A stretch of 64,000 nucleotides of DNA. Origin: Nannocystis pusilla (GTDB taxonomy: Bacteria; Myxococcota_A; Polyangia; Nannocystales; Nannocystaceae). Positions within the stretch are counted from its first letter, which is position 1, and every line of letters starts with the position of its first letter. The notes under the pieces were generated by a model, which was not told the origin of the DNA, searched no databases, and worked only from the letters and a program-made list of their open reading frames with translations. The position numbers and the translations under genes were made by a program. This document shows positions 12,413 through 23,847 of this stretch, in pieces. The DNA is taken from assembly GCF_026626665.1 (NCBI RefSeq), contig NZ_JAPNKE010000002.1, positions 9,692,001-9,756,000 of the forward strand, written 5' to 3'.

Positions 12413-13897
12413 TCAGAAGGTGAGCAGGAAGCGGAAGTAGCCCATGGCGCCGAACACGTCGCCCACGGCGTAGCGGCGGCCGACCTGGTCGATCACGTCG
12501 CGGCGGACCGGGTTGATCTCGTTGGGTTGGTCGACGAGGTTGGTGTCGCCGCCGAGGGCCGCCTTGCCGCGGCTGGCCGCGGTGATGAGGTGGCGGGTGT
12601 CGGTGGTCAGCGTGGTGCCGATCATCAGCATCGCGTACTTGTTGAGCTGGGCGTGCAGCGCGATGTTGAGGCCGAAGGTGGCGAAGTCCTGGATGTTGGT
12701 GATGCCGTTGAAGCGCTGGCAGCCGGCGCCGCCGGAGGTGCCCGTCACGCCGGAGCCCGACAGGGGGTCGCCGTTCTGCGGGTTGTCCTTGGCGTACTGG
12801 ACCACGCTGTCGACCGCGCCGCGGTCGCACTGGAGGTTGGGCTGGCCGGGCTGGTAGGTGCCGACCAGCGCCGGGCTGTCGGCGAACAGCTCCCACGCCT
12901 CGCTGTAGCCGCGGCCGCCGTACTTGAGCATCGCCAGGCCGCGCAGGTTGAGCGCGACCTTCTGACCCTTGGCCTTGCGCTCGAACGGCACGATCTCGGT
13001 GCCGAACGACACGCCGACGTTGGACTGCGGGTTGATGCGGTCCTGCGTCGGGCCGTAGTTCTTGAACTCGGAGTTGTTGGCGCGGATGGCCTGGTACCAC
13101 CACGCGGTGAAGAACGGGTCGAGGAAGCGGTAGCGGCGCGACAGGGCCGTCCACACGCCGAGCTCGTGGGTGCCGCGGCCGACGCGGTGGTTGCCCGCGG
13201 GGTCGGCGTCGACGGTGTCGCGCGAGAAGGTCATCGGCTTGCCGACGGCGAAGCGACCCTCGAGGCCGATCACCCACTTCGGCATGTGCGACAGCCGGTC
13301 CTGGTTCAAGATGCCGATCTTCAGGCCGACGATCAGCTGGTCGAGGCCGTAGCGGTTGGCGCCCTTGAAGATCGTCTCGGTGCCCGCGCCGCCGAACGCG
13401 CCGAACGGGCTGGCCGCGTTCATCGCGTTGAAGCCGTCGCGCGGGATGATGCCGTCGCGGATCGTCGTGCTGTTGTCGTGCCGGACGCAGGTGGCCGGGT
13501 TGGTGCCGCTGGCCTCGTCGGCGTACACACAGGGCTCGGCCTTCTGGTCGAAGCCGTAGGTCCGCTGGTCGCTGACGACGATCGGCAGGGCCGCGTAGAT
13601 GGCGAGGTCCTTGTAGAGACCGATCTCCATCGTCGGCGTGACCACGTGCCGCATCTGCCGGTACAGCAGGTCGCGCACCATGGTGCTCTTCGGGTTGTTC
13701 GGGTCACTCCACTCGCGGAGGATCGCCGCCTGCTTGAAGTTGAAGTCGTAACCGACCCCGAAGTGGAAATCGAACTTGTTGTCGCCGTCGAAGGAGCTCG
13801 CCACTCGCGTGACCTCGGCAGCGTTCGCCGTGGGGGCAGCGAGAGCGACCGCGCCGAGAAGAGTCAGGACGGGCAGGAGGCGGCACAGTTTCCGCAT
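12413..13897 (-). CDS. Outer-membrane beta-barrel protein (uncharacterised)
   Basis: 494 residues from the ATG at 13897, which has GAGG eight bases upstream; a GTG at 13906 is less well placed. It has a classical signal peptide (RLLPVLTLLGAVALAAPTANA). Alternating aromatic and hydrophobic strands (KFDFHFGVGYDFNF, MEIGLYKDLAIYAALPIVV) follow, and a terminal aromatic residue in YFRFLLTF matches BAM recognition of outer-membrane proteins. Two loops carry cysteines (EPCVYADE, ATCVRHD). No transporter family is recognised. Likely an outer-membrane channel or structural barrel. Confidence 0.8.
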   Translation of the reverse strand: MRKLCRLLPVLTLLGAVALAAPTANAAEVTRVASSFDGDNKFDFHFGVGYDFNFKQAAILREWSDPNNPKSTMVRDLLYRQMRHVVTPTMEIGLYKDLAIYAALPIVVSDQRTYGFDQKAEPCVYADEASGTNPATCVRHDNSTTIRDGIIPRDGFNAMNAASPFGAFGGAGTETIFKGANRYGLDQLIVGLKIGILNQDRLSHMPKWVIGLEGRFAVGKPMTFSRDTVDADPAGNHRVGRGTHELGVWTALSRRYRFLDPFFTAWWYQAIRANNSEFKNYGPTQDRINPQSNVGVSFGTEIVPFERKAKGQKVALNLRGLAMLKYGGRGYSEAWELFADSPALVGTYQPGQPNLQCDRGAVDSVVQYAKDNPQNGDPLSGSGVTGTSGGAGCQRFNGITNIQDFATFGLNIALHAQLNKYAMLMIGTTLTTDTRHLITAASRGKAALGGDTNLVDQPNEINPVRRDVIDQVGRRYAVGDVFGAMGYFRFLLTF

Positions 13898-14212
13898 AGG
13901 GAGCACCTCAAGAGGGGTCGCTGCACGCTACCAGCGCGCGGGCGGCAGCGTCAACATTCCTGGGCCGAAGCGGCCGGGCCGGCCACGATCCCCGCCGCGA
14001 TCGCGGCACCGCAAGCCTCGTGCGCCGCGGTGAAAAACCCGGGAGAAGGGACCCTTTCGCTGCGGCCTCGACCACGTTTCCGGCCGCTCGGCGGCCTGCG
14101 AGGCCCCGAAAGGCCGCGGACCCCGCGCGGCGGGCCCGGGCGCGGCGTGCGGGCGTGTGGGCGAGATCTGCCGCGAGCCTCGCCTCGCCCGGCCCCGACT
14201 TCGGGGGTCGCC
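13898..14212. other. Intergenic region, 315 bases
   Basis: GC-rich spacer between two minus-strand genes. It should hold the promoter of the beta-barrel gene. No repeat of the dispersed family, no RNA gene and no convincing small gene is visible. Confidence 0.5.
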
Positions 14213-15721
<1,509 letters not shown>

Positions 15722-15727
15722 GATGAA

Positions 15728-15744
15728 CCTGTCTGAAGGGGCAG
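15728..15744. repeat. Dispersed palindrome upstream of the NtrC-type gene
   Basis: CCTGTCTGAAGGGGCAG in the short gap between the histidine kinase and its response regulator, next to the regulator's TTG start. Confidence 0.6.
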
Positions 15745-15775
15745 ATGAGACTCGAGCGGAGAGATTCGGCGGGCC

Positions 15776-17883
15776 TCAGGTCGGCGACTCGGCGCGCGGC
15801 TGGGCGTACACGGGCAGGACGATCGTGAACTGGGCACCCCCGCTCTCGGGGGCGCTGACCTCGATGAGCCCGCGGTGATTCTCCACGATCCGCTGGCTGA
15901 TGGGCAGCCCCAGGCCGGTGCCCGCGGCCTTGGTGGTGTGGAAGGGGACGAACAGGTTGGCCAGCGCGCCAGGGGCGAACCCGGGCCCGTTGTCGCGGAC
16001 CGTGAGGGTCACCGCGTCACCGCTGCCGAGCCCGTGCCGGCGCAGGCCGAGCGCCACGAACACCCGCCCCGGCGGGCTCTGGCCGGCCAGCGCGTCGAAG
16101 GCGTTGCGCAAGAGGTTGAGCAGGACCTGGCGCAGGGCCTCGGCGTCGCCGCGGACCGGCGGCAGGTTCGCCGCCTGGGTGATGGTGACCCGCCCGCGGG
16201 CGTCCTCGTCGAGCAGCCGCATGGTGGTGACCACGACCTCGCCGAGCACGACCGGCCCCATCTGCCCGGTGAAGGGCCGCGAGTAGGTGAGAATTGGGTG
16301 ACGACGCGGTTGAGCCGCTCGACCTCCTCGACGATCACGCCGAGGAACTCGCGGGTGGTCGGGTCGGCGTTCTGCAGCCCGGGCTCGACGACCTGGACGG
16401 CGCCCTTGATCGCGCCGAGCGGGTTGCGGATCTCGTGGGCCAGACCGGCGGCCATCTCGCCGAGCGCGGCCAGGCGGTCGCGCTCCTTGCGCTGCTCGAA
16501 GACGGTCGAGTTCTCGATCATCACCGCGGCCTGGGCCACGACGCCCTCGAACAGCTCGACCTCCTCGCGCGAGAACGGCTCGAGCAAGCGCTCGTCGTCG
16601 ACGAAGAGGACGCCGAGCAAGTGCAGCCGCGGCGGCCCGCCGTCGATCTGCTCGCCCGCGAGGCCGCGGATCGGCAAGGCGAGGCTGGCGCCGACCTCGG
16701 CGAAGGTGTCGAGGCACTCGTCGAGCTCGGCCTTGAGCTCGTTGTTGGCCCGCTCGCGCTGGCGCTCGAGCACGTCCCGCAACAGCGGGCCGCTCTGGCG
16801 CATGCGCTCGAGCAAGGGCCGCCGGGTCGCGAGATCGAGGCTCGACGGCGGCGTGGGCGCGCCGGTGTGCCCGCGCAGCCGCAGCGCCGAGCCCTGGCGA
16901 TCGAGCAGGAACAGCGAGGCCCGGGTGACGCGCTCGGAGCCGCGCAAGGTGTTCATGACGACGCGGACCATCTCGTCGGGATCGATGAGGTTGACGAGGC
17001 GCCGACGCAGGCGGTCGAGCAGGGCCCGCAAGACGGTGCGGTCGTGGAACAGCCAGCTCTCGAGCCGGCGATCGAGCTCGTTGCGCAGCGGGTCGATGAG
17101 CACGAGCACGGCGAAGGAGGCGAGCAGGGTGTTGAAGACGAGCAGCATCGGCTCGCCGGCGAAGGTCCACGGGACCCACAGCACCAGCGCGGCGTAGACG
17201 GCGGTGACCGTGATGACGAGCAGCGTCATGCTGGCGATCCGCGCCAGGATCTCCGGCAGGTCGAGCAGACGCTCGCGCGTCAGCGTCTGGGCCATGAAGT
17301 ACAGGTAGACGGCGGTGGCGATCGGGCCGATGACGGGGATGCCCGGCTGGCCGAGGGCGAGCGCGATGAGGGCGGCGTAGAACAGGTAGCGCAGGCGCGG
17401 GCCGGCGGCGGTGCCCTCGGCGGCGCGAGCGGCTCGCCACATCCGCATGACGGCAAAGAACAGGCCGCCGACGACGTAGGTGGTGATGCTGATGTCGACG
17501 ACGACCCACCACGGCTCTTCGGCGAGCTGCGGGAAGACGAGGGCGATGACCTGCAGCACGAGCAACACGCCGAGCAGCGGACCCTGCAGCGGGTTGCGCC
17601 CCGGCGCCGGACCGGCCGCGGGGAAGAAGCCCGAGAGGAAGCGGTCCGCCATCAGCGGCAGCAAGAGGCTCAAGGTGTCGGCCATCCACTGCGAGCGCGG
17701 CAGGCTGGGCAAGCCGGCGAAGAAGCGCGCGAGGTGGAAGAGACACAGGCTGAGGCAGAACGCGAAGAAGCGCGAGAACTGCACGCGCGAGCGGTCGCGC
17801 AGGTAGACGCTGATGCCGATCGCGGCGGCCACGGCGGCGGCGAGCAGCGAGCTCAGACTGGCGTAGAGGTTCGACCCGGACAC
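15776..17883 (-). CDS. Multi-pass membrane sensor histidine kinase with GAF domain, one frame break
   Basis: About 700 residues from a GTG at 17883. Seven or eight predicted membrane segments (for example LLAAAVAAAIGISVYL, LRYLFYAALIALALG) are followed by a GAF-like domain (about 330-480). The DHp helix contains GLAHEIRNPLGAIKG with the phospho-His, and the HATPase domain shows LLNLLRNAFDAL, DNGPGF and GTGLGLPIS. A one-base break at about 16288 (CAATTCTC; one more T gives QFLTYSRP) separates DHp from ATPase. It pairs with the adjacent NtrC-type regulator. The signal sensed is unknown. Confidence 0.88.
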
Positions 17884-18271
17884 GCGGCGCAGATGGTAGC
17901 AGCGCGCCCGCGAGGCGAGTCGGTGAACCGTCTTGCGCGCCCCGGCCGCAGACGCCGCCGCGGAGCCGTCGAGGCGGTGCAGATCGTCGTTCAGGCCGCA
18001 GCGGGCGGGCCTTCCGGGGCGCCGAGGGGCCGCGGAGCGCCGGCGGACGAGCCCGGTCGCCCGACTCGAGACGCGCAGGTGGATCGCCGGGCGAGGCCCG
18101 CCCACCGGCGTGCTCTCGGCGGTCGGTTGAACGATCTTCAGCAGCGACGCGGGCGCGACGGAATTGGTGAACGCGGACGAAGCGGCGGCAGGCGATGCCG
18201 ACGGTTCGGGGACCGCAGGGGAGCATCACCCGTCTCGCAGGCGGACGCCCGCCCGAGTCGGGCCGGGCGTT
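17884..18271. other. Intergenic region, 388 bases
   Basis: GC-rich gap upstream of the histidine kinase and downstream of the DraG-type gene. It should contain the kinase promoter. I see no gene or RNA in it. Confidence 0.45.
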
Positions 18272-18294
18272 GAAGGGACCGCGGCTGTCCCTTC
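18272..18294 (-). terminator. Hairpin after the DraG-type gene
   Basis: Inverted arms GAAGGGAC / GTCCCTTC immediately downstream of a minus-strand stop. The right arm is a half-site of the dispersed palindrome family. Confidence 0.55.
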
Positions 18295-18296
18295 GG

Positions 18297-19071
18297 TCAG
18301 GCGGGCACTTGATAGCGGGCGCAGAATTCCTGCAGCAGTTGCCACAGCTCCGGCCGCAGCCGCTGCTCGACCCCGGTGACGATGGCCTCGGGGACCTGTT
18401 TATAAAAGGCCTGGGCCACCGCGCCGGCCATGCAGGCGAGGGTGTCGGCGTCGCCGCCGAGCGAGATGGCGAGGCGGATCGCCGACTCGACGTCGTCGCT
18501 GTCGAGGAAGGCGATGATGGCCTCGGGGACCGAGCCCTGGCAGGTGACGTCGAACGAGTAACCGGGGCGGATGGTGGCGACCTGGCGACGGAGGTCGTAG
18601 CCGAACCGATCTTCGATCTCGTCGCGGATCTTCCGCTTGTCGGCGCCGCGACGGGCGAGGAACACCGCGACCGCGAGGGCCTGCGCGCCCTTGATGCCCT
18701 CGGGGTGATCGTGGGTGGGCAAGGCAGTCGCGCGCCTCGGACATGACGTCGTCGAGGGTGCGCATGGCGAAGCCGACCGGGCTGACCCGCATCGCCGAGC
18801 CGTTGCCGAAGCTCTGGTAGGGGCCCATGGCGTCGTCCATGAGCCACTTGCGGAACATGCCGCCGTAGCCGCGATCGGGGTAGCGCCGGCCGTACTCGCG
18901 GAAGGTGGCGGCGTAGGGCTTGCGGTTGAGCAGGCAGTCGGCGACCGCGAGGGTCATCACGGTGTCGTCGGTGAAGCGGCTGTGCGTCTTGAACAGGGTG
19001 AATTCGGTGCGCTTGATGTTGGCACGCTCGTGGACCGAGCCGATGATGTCCCCGGCGATCGCGGCGATCAT
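18297..19071 (-). CDS. ADP-ribosylglycohydrolase (DraG family), one frame break
   Basis: About 258 residues from the ATG at 19071. DraG-type metal-binding motifs are present: AAIAGDIIGS at the N-terminus, FTDDTVMT, THDHPEGIKGAQA in the middle and GGDADTLACMAGAVAQAFY near the end. These enzymes remove ADP-ribose from proteins using two Mg2+ ions. A one-base break near 18721 (CTTGCCC; one C fewer joins DCL to PTHDHPEG) splits the gene. A run of rare AT-rich codons (TTT TAT AAA) occurs near 18400. The substrate is unknown; no ADP-ribosyltransferase is adjacent. Confidence 0.87.
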
Positions 19072-19439
19072 GAGGCGGAGGATACTCGCCTTCGCGGCGC
19101 GGAAGAGCCCGCCGGCTGCTCCGGCCGCGGCGAGGCGAGGCGGGGCGTTTTGGGTCGGAAACAATGGGTCCGGCCGGGGGCGGCGGAGAGCCAGGTCGCG
19201 TGCCAGGGCTGCGCCTGTCCCTTGCGACATGTCCCGACCGAGGTTGCGGAGATCTCGGCCGGCCGCCCGGTCGAAGTTGCGCCTGTCCCTTGCGACATGT
19301 GAGAGCGCAGAGGCGACCTCGCGGGCGCGGGCTGCGAACGCGCGCCGACGGGGGCGCGCGTGGTCGACGAGGCCGGGCGCGGGGCCGTGGCTCGCAGCGC
19401 CCCTCCGCGGCGCTCGATCGGCCCTCACGCTTCGGTCGC
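19072..19439. other. Intergenic region with an exact 23-bp repeat
   Basis: Divergent gap between the DraG-type gene and the membrane protein. It holds the same 23 bases twice (19210-19232 and 19278-19300), each containing CCTGTCCCTTGCGACATG of the dispersed palindrome family. Otherwise GC-rich with no gene seen. Confidence 0.6.
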
Positions 19440-20623
19440 ATGCGTGAGGCTCGTCCGTCCGGCGGCGACATCTCCGAGGCGCTGTTCTGGGTCGACGGCG
19501 GACCGGGCGCCGGCACGCTGCGCCGGTGCGGCGTGGCGCCGCTGCGAGGCCGCGCATGCGCGGTGGTTTTAAAGGTGATTCTGTTCGCGTGGTTGCCGCT
19601 CGTGGTGCTCGCGGGCATGGACGGGGTGCTGGTCGGCGGCGCGACCTTGCCGTTCCTCCTCGATCTGTCGGCGCACACCCGGTTCCTCGTCGCGGTGCCT
19701 CTGTTGGTGCTGGCCGACCTGCCGATCGGCGCGCGGCTCGATCGCTGCACCGCGCAGTTCATCGCCGCCGACCTCGTGCGCGAGGACGATCGGGCCCTCT
19801 TCGCCGGGATCCTGGTCGCCGCGCGGCGCGCTCGTGATTCGCGGGTCGCGGCCGCGGTGGTGCTCGCGGCGGCCTACCTCACCACCGCGGGCGTGGTGTC
19901 GTTCGGCGAGGGGGAGTGGAAGACACGTGGCAGGTGCGAGGCGTGACTCGCGGGTTCACGCTGGCGGGCGGGTGGTATGCGCTGGTCTCGTTGCCGCTGT
20001 TTCACTTCGTGCTGGTTCGCTGGGTCCACCGCCTGTTCGTGTGGGGACGATTCCTGCGCCAGGTGTCACGCCTCGAGCTGCAGCTCACCGCCGCGCACCC
20101 CGATCGCGCCGGCGGGCTCGGCTTCCTCGGCGACGGCCTGTTGCCGTTCGCGATCCCCGTGTTCGCGATGAGCGCGGCGATCGCCAGCGCGATCGCCACG
20201 CGGATCCTGTTCGCCGGCGCGACGCTCGAGCAGTACCACTCGAGCTACGTGGCGGCGCTGGTGCTGGCGCTCCTGTGCGTGGTGGGGCCGCTGTTCGTGG
20301 TGGCGCCGACGCTCCTGCGCCTGAAGCTGCGCGGGCTCCTGCAGTACGGGGTGCTGGGCAGCCGCTACGCGCGACGGTTCGAGGCGAAGTGGCTCGCGCC
20401 GGGGGAGCATGGGGAGGAATCACTCCTCGGCACGCCCGACATCCAGTCGCTCGCAGATCTGGCTGCATGCCACGCGGTGGTCCGCGGGATCCGCCTGGTG
20501 CCGTTCGAGCCGCGCGACATCCTGGTGCTCGCGCTGCTCGGCGCGCTCCCGGCCCTGCCCCTGGCCGCGACGACGAGCGTGGTGCGGGAGTTTTTGCAAC
20601 GGGCGTTGCGGTTGTTCTTGTGA
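19440..20623 (+). CDS. Uncharacterised multi-pass membrane protein, one frame break
   Basis: About 394 residues from the ATG at 19440. Six or so hydrophobic helices are visible (VVLKVILFAWLPLVVLAGM, RFLVAVPLLVLADLPIG, AAVVLAAAYLTTAGVV, GWYALVSLPLFHFVLV, AALVLALLCVVGPLFVV, DILVLALLGALPALPLA). A one-base break near 19917 is repaired by one more G (EWEDTWQVRG). The part after the break is colinear and fully open to the stop. No known family is recognised. Inner-membrane location is inferred from the helices. Confidence 0.68.
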
Positions 20624-21159
20624 ACGGGGCACCTCAGCGAGGTGAGCGTGCGGTGCGACGGCGCGGGTCATCGTCGGCGTCGCTTGTGACGAGCTCCGGA
20701 CGTTGCACGCCGATGCGCAACGGGTGTGCGGGCGGCGCTCGATGATGCGGACTGACGGCGCGGAAGATGTCGAGGTGGAGCTGGTTGCCGTCGATGCGGA
20801 GCGGCTCGAGCGGCGCGTGTATGCGCGGTGCGAAGTTCGGCGAACGAAGCGCCGATGGCTGCCGGTCTTGGGGCGGTTTTCCCCGGGGCGGGATGTGCGT
20901 GCCGCCGACCTCCGTCGCCTGGTCAGGGCAGCCCTCCGCCGCTGCCGATGAGAGCCTCGAGGCGAGCCGCTGATGTGCGGCTCGACGGGGCTCCGACTGG
21001 CGGGATACCCGCAGAATTGGCGTTCCTCGGGCGCGGCCTGCTCCGGACGTACAGGGTTGCGAGATCTCCTGGACTTGCGCGGCGGAGGGCGTTTTCGAGG
21101 CGCTGTCGGCGAAATGTGGCGACTTGGCGGGGGCCGCGGCGCTGTGGCATTCTCGCGGC
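20624..21159. other. Intergenic region, 536 bases
   Basis: Longest plain gap in this part. Several short frames are open but none has coding-like composition, a ribosome-binding site or recognisable sequence. It must include the promoter of the small gene at 21160. No dispersed palindrome seen. Confidence 0.4.
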
Positions 21160-21429
21160 ATGGCAGCCACGCCCATCGACAACGACGCCCGCGCGCAGCA
21201 GCTCGCCCGAGCGATCGCCTCGGACATCCAGCTCTACAACAAGCAGAAGATCGAAGAGGCGCTGATCAACGACAACTTCTTCGACGCTCTCGGGGAAGAG
21301 ATCATGGAAGGCCGCGACCTGTTCCGTGGCCGCGTGACGCCCGAGCTGTTCCGCAAGAACTACTACGACCGCGCCATCGTCGACCGCGTGATCAAGCCGA
21401 TGGCGAGCCTCAAGACCCACATCTGGTAG
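21160..21429 (+). CDS. Small conserved-type hypothetical protein
   Basis: 89 residues, soluble and mostly helical, rich in charged residues (ARAIASDIQLYNKQKIEEAL, FFDALGEEIMEGRDLF, FRKNYYDRAIVDRVIKP). Codon use is typical of the genome and the ORF ends directly before the pseudouridine synthase. No known domain recognised. Proximity suggests co-transcription with the RNA-modifying enzyme, but no function can be assigned. Confidence 0.72.
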   Translation: MAATPIDNDARAQQLARAIASDIQLYNKQKIEEALINDNFFDALGEEIMEGRDLFRGRVTPELFRKNYYDRAIVDRVIKPMASLKTHIW

Positions 21430-21438
21430 GCTTCGGGC

Positions 21439-22402
21439 CTGCGCCTCCACCTCGGAACCGACGCCATCGGGCGTCGCCTCGACCAGGTCTCGTCGCCGAG
21501 CTCGCTCGCCGCGGGAGCCCTTGCACGCGCTCCCAGCTGGCTCGCGCCTTCGCGGCCGGTAAGGTGTGCGCGGCCGGCGGGGCGCGCTCAAGGCGTCTCG
21601 CCTGGTCGATGCCGAGGTCGAGGTCGAGGTCGAGCTGCAGGCGCCCGAGCCGCTGCACGCGACGCCGGAGGCACTGCCGCTCCATGTGGTGTTCGAGGAC
21701 GAGCACCTGCTGGTGATCGACAAGCCGGCCGGGATGGTGGTCCACGCCGGTCCCGGCCACTCGCACGGGACGCTGGTCAACGCGGTGCTGCACCACCTGG
21801 GCATCGGCGCCGAGGCGCTGCCGGTGCTGCCCGGCAACGACGCGACCCGACCGGGCATCGTGCATCGCCTCGACCGCGATACGAGCGGGCTGCTGGTGGT
21901 CGCCAAGCACATGCAGGCGCAGGAGGGGCTGGCGGCCCAGTTTCGCCGGCACTCGCTGCGCCGTCGCTATCTGGGAGTGGTGCGCGACGCGCCGGCCTTC
22001 GCCGAGAAGACGCTGCGCACCGGGCACGCGCGCGACCCGATCGATCGCCGCCGCTTCACGTGGGACGCGAGCGACGGCCGGCGCGCAGTGACGCACCTGC
22101 GCACGCTGCAACGGCTGACCGGCGCGGCGCTGCTCGAGTTCCGCCTCGAGACCGGGCGGACGCATCAGATCCGCATGCACTGCCGCATGCTCGGCCACCC
22201 GATCGTCGGGGACGCGCTCTACGGCGGGCTCGGCGGCCCTCCTGCCATCCGCACGCTCGCCGAGGGTTTGGGGCGCCACGCCTTGCACGCCGCGGTGCTC
22301 GGATTTTCTCATCCGATCTCCGGGGCCGAGCTGGACTTCGAGAGCCGTTTGCCGCCCGAGCTGCAGGGCTTGCTGGTGGCGCTCGGCGGCGCGGAGCCGT
22401 GA
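21439..22402 (+). CDS. RluA/RluD-family 23S rRNA pseudouridine synthase, 5' part frame-broken
   Basis: The catalytic part is open from 21566 (278 residues) with the family motif GIVHRLDRDTSGLLVVAK containing the catalytic Asp, the opening VIDKPAGMVVHAGPGH, and the C-terminal RTHQIRMHCRMLGHPIVGD. Upstream, pieces of an S4 RNA-binding domain appear in two other frames: DAIGRRLDQ at ~21464-21490 and RSQLARAFAAGKV at ~21530-21568, then LKASRLV. Two small breaks therefore split the S4 domain. The true start is unresolved; no clear ATG or GTG precedes the first S4 piece. It isomerises uridines in large-subunit rRNA. Confidence 0.82.
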
Positions 22403-22490
22403 GCGGGTTCTGCGGGCGAGTTCTCGTGCTTCGGAACCGCGGCGCACCTTGAATGTTGCGCTCGGCGGCGCGGGACCCTAAGAGGTCGGG

Positions 22491-23231
22491 GTGCTCGCTC
22501 GTGCCGCGCTGCTCGCCTCCTCGCGTCTCGTCCACGGCTTCACCGATCGCACCGGCGGCGTCAGTCGCGGTCGCTTCGAGAGCCTCAACCTCGGTCGTCG
22601 TTGGGGTGACGAACCCGGCAACGTCGACGAGAACCTGCGGCGCGTCGCCGCGGCCGGTGATTTTGCGCCCGAGCAGCTGCGACTGGTGCGGCAGGTCCAC
22701 GGGGCGGCGGCCTGGCGGGCGTCGGCGTTGACGCCGGGCGCCGAGGGCGACGCGCTGTGGGCCCGCGCGAGTGACGGGCCGGTGGTGGTCGGGGTGATGA
22801 CGGCCGACTGCGTGCCGGTGCTGCTGGCCGACCGCGCGGCGTCGGCGGTCGCGGCGATTCACAGCGGCTGGCGCGGGACGGTGGCGAACGTGGTCGGAGC
22901 GACGGTCGCGGCGCTGGCCGACGATGGGGTGGAGCCGTCGCAGCTGGTGGCGGCGATCGGCCCGTGCATCGAGGTCGAGGCGTTCGAGGTCGGCGAGGAG
23001 GTCGCCGAGCAATTCGCGGCGGAGCACGTGCGCCGAGAGCCCGGAGCGCGGCCACACGTCGATCTGGTGGCGGCAGTCCGGGCTCAGCTGGTGGCGGCAG
23101 GTGTCCCGAAGGACAGTATCGAGCGCGTCGGCGGGTGCACCTGCCGGCACCCGGAGCAGTACTTCAGCTATCGTCGCGACGGCGCGGGCATCGGTCAGAT
23201 GCTCGCGTTCATCGGCATTCGCGGCGCCTGA
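22491..23231 (+). CDS. pgeF: Peptidoglycan editing factor / multicopper polyphenol oxidase-like (YfiH family)
   Basis: 246 residues from a GTG at 22491. YfiH/laccase-domain hallmarks are present: RLVRQVHGAAAW, VMTADCVPVLL, AAIHSGWRGTVANVV, AAIGPCIEVEAFEVG and a C-terminal CTCRHPEQYFSYRRDG, giving the His/Cys metal-site residues. The family edits L-Ser misincorporated into peptidoglycan precursors or has purine-nucleoside activity. A dispersed palindrome (GTGTCCCGAAGGACAG, 23101-23116) lies in the coding sequence and encodes VPKDS. The frame is intact there and homologues have a similar-length loop, so it does not look like an insertion. Confidence 0.92.
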   Translation: MLARAALLASSRLVHGFTDRTGGVSRGRFESLNLGRRWGDEPGNVDENLRRVAAAGDFAPEQLRLVRQVHGAAAWRASALTPGAEGDALWARASDGPVVVGVMTADCVPVLLADRAASAVAAIHSGWRGTVANVVGATVAALADDGVEPSQLVAAIGPCIEVEAFEVGEEVAEQFAAEHVRREPGARPHVDLVAAVRAQLVAAGVPKDSIERVGGCTCRHPEQYFSYRRDGAGIGQMLAFIGIRGA

Positions 23232-23241
23232 GCGCCGGGGC

Positions 23242-23490
23242 TCACTCGGCGGCGGGAGCGGCGGGCGCGGCTTCCTTCTTCTTGCCGTCGACCGTCAGGT
23301 TGCCGTACTGGTCGGCCAGGGTCTCGCGCTTGCCGCCGAAGATGCCCTGGAAGGTGAAGAGCATCATCCAGGCGAACATCAGGGTGAACGCCCCGACGAC
23401 GACGATCTGCAGGATGCCTCCGACGTCGGAGACCGGGGGCTTGGAAGCTTCGAGCTCCCACTTGTTGTCGGCGATTTCAGAAGCGGACAT
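23242..23490 (-). CDS. Small single-pass membrane protein
   Basis: 82 residues. One transmembrane helix (ILQIVVVGAFTLMFAWMMLF) lies between a short polar N-terminus (ASEIADNKWELEASK) and a Lys/Ala/Pro-rich tail (DGKKKEAAPAAPAAE). Codon use is genome-like and a Met start is clear at 23490. Size and topology resemble small accessory subunits of membrane complexes, but no family is recognised. It converges with pgeF with only 10 bases between the stops. Confidence 0.65.
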   Translation of the reverse strand: MSASEIADNKWELEASKPPVSDVGGILQIVVVGAFTLMFAWMMLFTFQGIFGGKRETLADQYGNLTVDGKKKEAAPAAPAAE

Positions 23491-23847
23491 GGCTGCTCTC
23501 CAGGCGCCCGTGGGCGAGCACGCAGCAACCTAGCACGAGCGGCGCCGGCGAAACAAGCCGAGCGCGCGGCCCAGGCCCGGCGGAGCCCGCGCCCCGGCGC
23601 TCCCGGCGTCCCGGTCCGGAGATCTCGCCTCGGCGCCCCGCGGCGCTTGCTACACGAGGCCCGGCCCCCGGGCGGCCTGGCTCGTCGGGGAGGCGGTGCT
23701 GCGCGAGCTCGCCAGCGCTCACACGCGGGCGGCCGGCCGAGGGGCGGGCGAATGATATGTCCTTGGAGACAGGCCGTTCGCCGCGCTCCTCCGCGAGCAG
23801 CGGTGCTTGCCGGGCGAGGTCGGGCGCCGCTCCGCGGTCGCCGGCGT
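23491..23847. other. Intergenic region with one dispersed palindrome
   Basis: GC-rich 357-base gap downstream of the TolC-type gene. One family member, ATATGTCCTTGGAGACAGG, lies at 23755-23773. No gene seen. Confidence 0.5.

Noticed and set aside
20634..21227. A 197-residue minus-strand frame in the gap before the pseudouridine synthase
   Set aside because: No ribosome-binding site, no domain, low-complexity composition, and it overlaps the small gene at 21160.
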